NCBI RefSeq assembly: GCF_020360975.1
Contig: NW_025408668.1
Location: forward strand, 7,688,001-7,752,000
Length of the DNA: 64,000 nt
Source: Hirsutella rhossiliensis
Taxonomy: Eukaryota; Ascomycota; Sordariomycetes; Hypocreales; Ophiocordycipitaceae
Reading direction: 5' to 3'
The notes below the pieces were generated by a model that saw only the letters and a program-made list of their open reading frames with translations, was not told the DNA's origin and searched no databases. Below, piece by piece: positions 1 through 8,754 of this stretch. Position 1 is the first letter of the stretch, and every line of letters begins with the position of its first letter. The translations under genes and the position numbers were made by a program.

Positions 1-899
1 GCGGTTATTTAATACGGCTTATACGTACGGTAGCTACGCTCCTTAGTCGTCCTAGCTATAGTAAACGTACGCTTAAAGGTAGGCCTATACTTCTTAGTTC
101 GCGCGCTTAGTCGACCCGTCCGTCTATAGGTAGTATACTAAACTTAACTTCCTTTATACTCCCGTTTATCTATAGAACTCCCTCTAAAAGCTTCCTATTT
201 AGTTTATCCCTCTATCCGATATAATCGACCTCGGTATCCTATAAAAGTAGAAGTAAGCCTAGAGGAATCTCGTCGCGTATACTACTACCCCTATTATCGG
301 CATCGCTTTAAGCGTTACCGCCTTTATTAGTCGGTCCGTAATTACCTAAAGGTACCTCGCGCCTTCTATCTTAGTTAGCGGTAGTTCGACTATAAAATCT
401 ATCGATAGGTATACGAACGGTTAAGATAGCGGTAGTAGGGGCTTTAGGAGTCCCTTTTAGAGTTGCCTCTATATATACCCCCTCCTATATAGTCCGTAGT
501 TCGCGACGAGCCGCCTTACCGTCGCCGACTAGCCGGGCTAGAAGAATTCTCGGGCTAGTATCGCTAGGGTCCCCTCTCTCCTTAGGTGTCCTACCGCCGT
601 TAAGTTATACGTTTATTAGGCTATCTATACCTAAAGTATATCCTATTCCTTGCCCCCCTCTCCTTTATCGTGCTTCGGTTTCCCTAGTACCTATAGCCTC
701 TCTTAAAAGCGTAACCGTCTCCTAATATCGATCGTATATTCGCTTAGCTATACCTTTAGCTGCTATTTTAGTGCTAGCGATCTCTCCCCTTTACGTACTA
801 CTTAGAATACCACCTAGTATTCCTCGTCTTTTCCTAGCGCCTCTATCTATTTCTTCTATAGCTCTTAGTCGTCGAACACTAGTGCGGGGTTAGCCTATT

Positions 900-3400
900 C
901 CTAGGGTATATTTCGGCCTAAGTTCGGGTCGAGTTCTAGTCGGTTATCGCCCCTATTCGCCTCCTCCTTAGGTCGTCTAATAGGCTCCCCTACTCCGCTA
1001 ATATACGCTATCGTACCTACCCCTCCCCCGCCTACTAATAGCGCCGCTACTACCGCCCTATTTTATATTAAGCGTCCTAGTAGGTCGGCGTATCGGCCCC
1101 CGGCGGGGACTAGGCGGCCCCGCGGGTATACGGTCTCTAGAATTATCTAGACTACCCGCCCTATCTCCCTTTCGTCCGTTTCGCCCGCCGGCCGATCCTA
1201 CTTACGGTAGGATAGCGCGTCGGGCACCGCCGCTAGCCTCCTTAGCCGGAACTCTAGTATAAAGTTATAGGATATAAGCTCTATCGCCTATTAGCTTTAT
1301 CTCTTATTTAACTTCTTCTTTATTATAAAGTACCTTAAGTTATTATAGTCGGTTAGTACTATAAAGGCGGGTACGTTCTAGAGTTCTACTCCCTAGAAGT
1401 CTAGGCACTATATAATTACGAGTATCTCCTTATCGTAGATTAAGTAGTTATACTCCGCTAGGTTTAGTCTCTTTAAGAAGAATCCTACTAGGTATCGTAT
1501 ACTATCTAGCCCTACCTATATTAGCGCCCCCCCTATCGCGTATCTAGAATAGTCCGCCTTTAGGTATATTTCTCTCTCTAGGTTATAGAGTTATAGTACT
1601 AAGGCGTTATAGAAAGCGTTCTAGATAAACTTAAACGCTACTTAGTGCTTATCCGTCTACTTAAAGATCGCGCCCTTCTTATAAAGGCTATCTAGGTATA
1701 CTAATGCCTCCGCGTAGAGTAGTATAAAGGCCCGGTAGTAATTCGCGAAGCCGAGGAAGCTCCGGACCCCTCTTACGTTCTAGGGTGCCCGCTACGTCCG
1801 TATTACCTAGATCTTCTCTAAGTCGCATCGAACCTTACCCCCTACTTATACGATAAAGCCTAGGTACTTTACCTCCTTTATTACGAAGTCGTACTTCCTT
1901 AGGTCTAATATTAGGCCCGCCTCTTATAGCTTTTAGAGTACCCTCGCTACCTTCTCTTAGTAGTCCTAGAGAGACCCCGATAAGTAAATTAAGACGTTAT
2001 TTATATACGCTATAACGAACTCGTATAGGTATTCCCTTAGTACCTTATTAATATATCGTTAGAAAGTAGCTAGCGTCCCCGTTAAGCTAAATAGGTATAC
2101 CTACTACTCGAATAATCCGAACCTTATCCGAAAGGCTATCTTAAACTTATAGCCCTCTACTATCTAGATCTTATAGAACGCCGCTATAACGTCGAGCTTT
2201 ATAAACTACTTTACCTTCGCGAGTGTCTATAGTATCTCTATAATTAGGGGTAGCGCGTACCTATCCCTCTTCGTAATCGCGTTTAGGGCCCGGTAGTCGC
2301 AGTAAAATCGTAAGCGACTATCTAACTTTTAGGTAAAGAGTACTAAGGCCGCGGCTAAGGAGCTACTCGGGCGGATTAGGTCTACCTCTATTAACTCGCT
2401 TAGGGTCTTCCTTAGCACTAAGAGTTCTTCCCTCGATATATCGTAGAGGGGTCCTTACGGTAGGGGGGGCTCTACCCTATCTTTATCTAGTATTAGGTTA
2501 ATCTTATAGTCTACCCCTAGCCTATATAGGGGCATCTCTAACGCCTTCTCTAGTATAAAGAGGTCTAGGTATACGTTTAGCGCCTACTTCGGGACGTGGT
2601 CCGCTAGGTCTACCGCCGTCTTTAGCTAGAGTGCTCTCTCTATATAACATTTATCGTAATTGCCCGGATATCGACTATCCTCCGCCTTCCCTTATCGTCC
2701 CTTACCGCCCTCTTCCTCCGATATTCCGCTACGAATACTACCGCGCTAACGATCTTTGCCCCTTAGATCTATTCTACTCTCCTTATTACTTCCGATCCCT
2801 ATAGGCCTATCTAGATCTTAGCCTTACCGTGCCGAATCCGATCCCCCGCTATATCGTATATTACTTAGTTCTTCTTTATCTATAGCCTTCCTAGGAACAC
2901 GTTATAGCTTAGCCTAGGGACTATATACGCGAAGGTCTACTCTATATATCTATTAATATCTATCTCGAATACTACGATTCCTTTCGTCTATAGGGCTAGG
3001 GTATCCTTTAAGAACGGCCTTAGTTATCTTCTCCTTTTATCGGCGAGGGGCATCCGTAGCTTCTTTACTACCCTCTCGCTTACTACGGTATAGTAATTAT
3101 AGCCGGTATCTACGAGCGCGTTAAGTCCCTTCTTCCTATTAATACTTATCCTTAGTATTACTAGGCCTAGCGTAAGATAGTCCCTTATTAACTTTTAAGC
3201 TTCTTACTATTTTTCTTTTACCCTTAGCGCCTAACTTTACGCTAGGGTTCCCCTTTTTCTAAGTTATTATTATCCTTAGCGTTCCTCTCTTCCTTTATTA
3301 CGCCTACCCTCTAAGTTTCCTATCTCCTCTTCTTATAATAGAGCGCGATATATCCTTTAACTCTATAGTTAAAGTACGTCTAATTCTCTAGCTAGCTCTA
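900..3400 (-). pseudogene. gag-pol relic: zinc knuckle, protease, reverse transcriptase, RNase H
   Basis: This is the recognisable coding part of the gypsy relic. The knuckle at 3376-3340 still spells CFNC-like spacing, but cysteine and histidine codons have become tyrosine (TGC to TAC, CAC to TAT). The protease keeps D-T-G. The reverse transcriptase keeps the F-G-L core around 2100, while both catalytic aspartates of YxDD are asparagine codons. Gln and Trp codons have become TAG or TAA throughout. No open frame of useful length remains, so this cannot encode an active enzyme. Bounds are approximate. Confidence 0.75.
912..933. repeat. 22-bp direct repeat, copy 1
   Basis: A 22-base string beginning TTCGGCCTAAG is identical to 4596-4617. 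This copy lies in the relic pol, between the RNase H region and the expected integrase. Significance is uncertain because RIP reduces sequence complexity. Confidence 0.6.
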
Positions 3401-4571
3401 CCCCTCCCTTTATTTATCTAGGGCGTTAATACCGGTTATTAAGGTATCCCTGTCTTTATCCTTCCTTTCCTAGGGGTATATATCGGCTAGTCTCCTTTAG
3501 TTTAGGGGGGGTTATCTTATTTACTAGACCCTCTCTAGCTTAGCCGCTATTTATGCTACCCGGTTAGTATAGGCGGCGAAGCTTAATATAGGGAGGTCGA
3601 CTATAGCTAATACCTCGCAGAGCCGGATTCCTAGAGCCCCCTCTAAGAAGACGATCTAAACGTCGTATAGCTAGGACCCGCCTCCGGCCTTAAAGAGTCT
3701 CTACTTAAACTTTAGGAGGAACGCTATAAACGTTTAACCTTCCCCTTATTTTATTATCTAGATCGCCGCCGCCGCGCGTAACTAGATATCTACGTTAAGG
3801 TAGATTAAGTCGAGGTACTTTAGGAATTCCTTCTAGTTATAGCCCCTCTCCGCCCTTATTCCGTAGTATATAGCGACCGTTTATTATAGCCCGGCGTCTA
3901 GGTAGTTATAGATAAAGTAGAAGATTTCCCTTAAGCTCGAGAAGAATTCTTCGTCGATCTCGCACTTCTCCTATATATATCGTGCCTATAGGGTATAGTG
4001 CCGTCGTTGTCCGTCGAATTTTCCTAGGCTCGGGAGAGGCTTCCTATAGCTATTCTTCCTTACTACCTCCCCCTCGGTCGTAGGCGTCGCTGCCTCCCCC
4101 GTTGCCCCTAAGGGCGGCATTATACCACCTACCCCGCCCTTAGCCCCCTCCTATATACCCGTCTATATCGGTTTATCTATCCTTTAGTATATCCTCTTAA
4201 TCTAGCTAATTAGTTCCTATATCTATAGTTAGCTCTATATTACCTAATGCCTTATCTCTACCTCTCCTACCTATAGCGAGAGTATCGCTTACTCTATCGT
4301 TAGCCGGGCGTCTAGCCCTCCCGTCGCTGCTCCCTGCCGTCCTTAGGCCTATTCTCCCTCCTCTAGGTCGTTAGGATATACGTATTATATCCTTTTAGTC
4401 CGATCTCTCTCTAGGCTTTATAGCCTTATCTAAAAGGAGCTTTAGATATATTAAGGGCCGGCGTATACTTAGTATAGTAGTACGGGGCCGAATAATTATT
4501 TATCTAAAGCTAAGGAAAGAGGAGGAAAACTCTATCTTAGTCGCGATAGTTATCTGCCTTCCCTGGTCCCT

Positions 4572-4619
4572 AGCTCGACCCGTGTTTAGGTGCTATTCGG
4601 CCTAAGTTCGGGTCGAGCT
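4572..4619. repeat. Inverted repeat (hairpin) containing copy 2 of the 22-bp direct repeat
   Basis: AGCTCGACCC at 4572-4581 pairs with GGGTCGAGCT at 4610-4619, with a 28-base loop. The loop includes CTATTCGG (4593-4600), which is also the outermost sequence of the MULE-type ends at 8643 and 52,441. Copy 2 of the 22-bp repeat spans 4596-4617. The site lies at the junction of the gypsy relic and the MULE relic. Confidence 0.6.
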
Positions 4620-5949
4620 CTGCCCGTGCGTAGGTCTACTTCGGCCTAACTTCGGTGCGGTCGCTATAGCGCAGCCTTAGCCTTCCGCGGGCGTAGCCTA
4701 TAATAGTTACTAAATATAAAAGTAGTAGCCTTAAAAAAGATTAGCTTATTAATTATAATATTTAAAGTTAAAGGGAAACTTACTTAATTATAGGTCGCGG
4801 TATATCTATAATACTACTTATAGCGCGTTAAGGAAACCCCTAAGAAAATATAGCTAATTAAGAGTACCTTAATAAGCTTAGGCTTAGTTATACTATACTC
4901 CTTAATAACCGTCCTAAAATAATATATATACTAAAGCTTATAAGGGATAACCCCTTAAGCCCTAACTAAGTAGGCTTTAGCCTTAGATTAAGTACGCTTC
5001 TTTATAGGAGCGCGACCGCCTTATACCGCTACCTAGGTACCCTTATCCTTAGCGCCGCTATTCTTAGGTTTATTAGTAAAAGGAGTTAAATCGCGGCTAT
5101 CTCTATTATTACTATTATTATTATCTTAGCCTTTATTTAGCTAAGTATTAAGATAATCTTAGCCCTTATTTAGCTAGGCCTTATTATTAATATTAGCTTA
5201 CTTATTTTAAGGAGCGGCCTAGGTAATAATCTCTTATTAGCTAGAGCCGCCCTATTAAGATAGAGTAGTTAAGTTATTAGTACTTACCTAAGAGCGCTTA
5301 AGTATAATCTCCTTACTAGTATTAGTATCGTTAATAAAGGTAATAAACTTATAAGTTTCCTAGCTTATAAAGGTAGGCTTATTAATAGTTAAAGTTAAGG
5401 TATTTAGTAAGGTAATAAGGGCGCGACCCTTATTAACGTTAGGTCTTAGACTAAAAGTCTCTTAAGACTAAGATTCCCTTATACTTTTCTTAGCTTTCTT
5501 TACTAAAGGGGAACTAGCGTTACTATAAGACTTTTAGGCTAATCGCTTATACTTTAAAGGTAAACCTACTACTACTTACTCTTATATATAGTATAAGAAA
5601 TTAGCATTATAGTTCTTTATCTTCTTTAGCGTAAGAGGTATTATTATTAATAAATCGTTAATAAAAAGTAATATAAAAAGGTATAAGGGATTAATAAAAA
5701 AAGGTATAAAACTTTATAGTAATTATAAGTAGAAGAGTTAAAGAAGAAAAGAAAATAAAAGAAGTAAGAGATATATATATATACGCTCTTTATATTATAA
5801 TTACGCGGCCGATATATAGGCGATACTATAACGGTTACTTAGCGGTAACTACTAGTATAATAACTATTAACGTTATAAAGCGTAGACTAATATATACTTA
5901 TATAGGTATATATACGCGATATATAACTAAAACTACCTCTCTTTCTTAC

Positions 5950-8454
5950 TAAATATATATAGTATAGCGAAAGTAATATATATTTAAGATATAGCTAAGA
6001 CGTCTATATAAAAAGGGAGATAATTATAAGAGCGCTACTAAGAGGTATAAGCTAATAAAGTACTTAGGTATATAGTACTAATATATTAGTAGGGTATTAG
6101 TAAGGAATTATACTTACCTTACTTATATATTATAGACTACTTACTATTTTAAAAAAAGAGGAAAAATCCTTCTTCTTATAAGCTTTAGTCTTATAATAAG
6201 GAGAATATAATATATATAGCGTAGTACCTTTAGCTATCTCTACTACCTAACTAATTATACTATAATATATATTCTCTTATAGCGAGGTAGGCTATAAGTC
6301 GGGCTCGAGGGTATCGTTAACTTAGTCCTAGCTAAGCTATAGGTCTTAAGGTATAAGTAAGCGAGTGTTTTTAGCTACGCGAGGCTAGCTATAAAGGTTT
6401 TAAATAATATTAAGATCTTAGATTTAAAAAAGTAGCTCGTTAAGGTCCTATAGATAAAGATTAGTATAATTTATATAGAAAATAAGGTAGGTCTTTACTA
6501 AAGGCTTCTTAAGCTACTACTAAGGGTAAATATTATACTTTATAAGCGGAACGTTAGCTTAAAGGCATTAAAAGATCGTATAGGTATAAGGAAGCCTATA
6601 CTACTATATAAATCGACTTATATAAGAAGGCAGCGGCCGTAGCTCCCGCTCTTACCCTTACTCTTATCTTTACCTTAGCTTTAAGGGCATCGCGGCTAAG
6701 GTAAGTCGGTATTACTTAGTAAGGAGGTTAACCGCTTAATAGGTAACTTTAACGTTTAGCCTACCTAGCTATTTTTAGCTAAGATAAAGAAGCCGCTACT
6801 ATGCCTTCTAGCGAGCTGCCTCTTAAATATAGTAGCGTTCTTTATTTATAAGTATTTATTTAAGGGCGTTATAAAGGTAGAAGAGATCGCCGGTACTAGT
6901 AAGTAAATATAACTTTATATCTTTATAGGTAGTCTTAACTAAGCTATTAACCCTTTAGCCGAAGTTATAATAGCGGCTAATATAGTAATAAGCCTACTAC
7001 TTACGCTATAGTATATATTCCTTAGAAATATATCTTACGATATAGCCTTAGTATTATCTATACTTTTAATTAAGCGCTTACTAAGCTAATAGGAAGCCTG
7101 CCTTAGTTAGGGCGTAGATAATAGTCTTTTAAGTAGTAAATATACCCTCGCGGCTATAGTCTTTAAGCTATATAGGTTATATACGTTATACGCTTAAGAT
7201 CTTACCTTTAGCTTCCTCTTTAGCTTCTTATTATATAGCGACTTAACTATAGAAGATATTAGTAGGATCGTTCGTACTATTAGCGTTAGCGTTAGCGTTA
7301 GTATTATTAGTATTATTAGTATTATTAACGCCGCTAGGCTCCTTTTAACGTAACTTAATTTTCGCGTTAATATTAGCGTTAATATAATAGACGTAAAGTT
7401 ACTATTATTAGGAAGGGAAAACGCGTAAGAGTATATTTTTAAGGGCTTTTTCCTTATCTATAATAACTATAGTCGGCGCTAGGGCCCTAACCTTAATTTA
7501 AAGCTCGTTAAAGCGGTTATAAAGCTATTAAAACCCTTCCTCCTTCTCTATATTAATAAGGCCGAATATAAAGTTAGCGATAGACCGCTAATTAGTAACT
7601 CTAGTAGCCTAGAAGAGATATATCTTAAAGTAGTTTGTTTTATATATATTATTAAGTCCTAAGACTTCCGGAAACCGCTTCTATATCTACTTATACTAAG
7701 GGTAGGTCTAGAAGAGGGCCTTAACCTTTTACTTATCGTTATCGCTAAATTTAACTATATACTTAAGGCCGCCGCGCTAGAGGTAGTTAATAAAGGTCTA
7801 CGTAGTAGTCTTACCGCTAAGGGCTATAGTACGAATCTTCTAACGATCGTTATAAATATCCCGTTATTAAAAGAAGGTCTCTTTATTAGTTATATCCTTA
7901 ATAATTAAGGTTATCTTACGGGCTAGGAGGGCACGATACTTAGAAAGGCTTCGCTCGAGCTCTTACTATAATAAGGTCCGCTAGCGATAGATGCTATATA
8001 CCGATAGGTTAATTAACTGCCCGTAGTTATAACGACCGTTAACGCGGAAAGTCTACTTCTAGTTAGAGCTTTCTTTCGCTAACGCTATAATTTTAAAGGT
8101 ATAGTCTATTTTCTAGGTCGAAGCCTTACGAAGACCGACGCTCTTAGAGGCCCGCTTACGCCTACGATTATAGATCAATATATAGCCTATAAATTAAGTT
8201 ACCCCGTTAACCTCGCGCTTACCCTAGCCCCTACGCTTAACGAGGGCGGCGCCGTTCTCGCGATAGAAGGCTTAGAGGAAGGCGTAGAGCTCATCGAATA
8301 AGTTAAAGGCTAGCGAGGGCGGTAAGGGAGGGATTTAACGCTCGTTAGGTTTATTAAATTTATCAAGCTCGCCGGCTAGCTCGTCGGTAGGCTCGTCGGC
8401 AGGCTCGTCGGCAGGCTCGTCGGGCGGCGGGTTAAGAAGGAATAGGATATCCAT
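5950..8454 (-). pseudogene. MULE transposase pseudogene (FAR1-like zinc domain plus MULE DDE domain)
   Basis: One frame can be followed on the minus strand from an ATG at 8454 down to at least 7500. It starts MDILFLLNPPPDEP, then a four-fold D-E-P-A type repeat (8430-8368). Next comes a region with the FAR1/WRKY-GCM1 pattern: an 'F.LFDELYAFL' stretch, 'YILIYNRRRKRASK' (C changed to Y), 'DYTFKI' (DCxFKI) and 'YNYGQ' (HNHGQ). The MULE hallmark R-D-I-Y-N-D-R follows near 7845, then a transposase core resembling 'FPEVLGLDNTYKTN' around 7640. Gln and Trp codons are now stops. The family (Hop-like fungal MULEs) is inferred from these motifs. The lower bound is an estimate from usual length. Confidence 0.8.
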
Positions 8455-8463
8455 AATCGATAG

Positions 8464-8498
8464 AGGCACGAGGCGTTGATAAAGGCACGAGGCGTTGA
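8464..8498. repeat. Two 16-bp direct repeats at the RIP boundary
   Basis: AGGCACGAGGCGTTGA occurs at 8464-8479 and again at 8483-8498, just outside the transposase start codon and inside the less mutated right end of the MULE. It is the first place from the left where CA and TG become frequent. Confidence 0.7.
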
Positions 8499-8607
8499 GA
8501 GGGGGAAAAATTAATCTCTACGAATGTTTCCTCGCTGCTATACGCCTGCAGGCAAATAGCGTGTGGCCGCGTAGGCGCGGAAAATCTTAGTGGGGGCCGC
8601 AAGGGCC

Positions 8608-8643
8608 ACTTAGCCGAATAGAGATTTCTACTTAGCCGAATAG
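8608..8643. repeat. Right terminal inverted repeat of the MULE, with two internal subrepeats
   Basis: CTTAGCCGAATAG occurs twice, separated by AGATTTCTA. The reverse complement matches 52,441-52,475 at about nine positions in ten, and the differences are mostly C/T or G/A. The rad17 stop codon lies 112 bp to the right. Confidence 0.75.
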
Positions 8644-8754
8644 CAATACTCCCCTTAATACGGTAGTTTCCCCTCTAAGGCCAACGTGGTCATCGTTACA
8701 CAGCAGCCAAAAAGACCCAGGACAGAATAAAAGGAGCAAATGAAGTCGCCCCGC

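Larger units (their letters stand above)
1..4440 (-). mobile_element. RIP-saturated Ty3/gypsy retrotransposon relic (5' part and internal region)
   Basis: Read on the minus strand, degenerate pol motifs appear in Ty3/gypsy order. A CCHC-knuckle-like stretch lies near 3376-3340, an aspartic-protease D-T-G at 3110-3102, a reverse-transcriptase stretch at about 2130-2040 of the FRTRFG...FGL type, the YxDD box at 2007-1996 now reading Y-I-N-N, and an RNase H 'TDxNNL' stretch near 1350-1338. Integrase should lie below position 1000 and is cut by the window start. The protein frames are full of stops, and most changes are C to T or G to A in the CA/TG context, as RIP produces. The right boundary near 4440 and any LTR could not be fixed. 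Seen: motifs and order. Inferred: superfamily and inactivation by RIP. Confidence 0.85.
4593..8643 (-). mobile_element. Mutator-like DNA transposon (MULE) relic, RIP-mutated
   Basis: The element encodes a degenerate FAR1/Mutator-type transposase on the minus strand (see the pseudogene entry). Its right end at 8608-8643 carries two copies of a CTTAGCCGAATAG unit. The left end at 4593-4607, CTATTCGGCCTAAGT, is the inverted counterpart with one extra base. Length is about 4.05 kb, reasonable for a MULE. No 9-bp target duplication could be recognised, so the left end is less secure than the right. From 1 to about 8460 CA and TG are nearly missing; the last 190 bp are much less mutated. The stretch 4,700-5,940 holds a further degenerate minus-strand frame starting near 5632 that I do not recognise. 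Confidence 0.75.

Noticed and set aside
7280..7335. GTTAGC/TATTAG short tandem run as a possible CRISPR or telomere-like repeat
   Set aside because: Lies within the RIP-mutated MULE relic, unit too short and irregular; a microsatellite.
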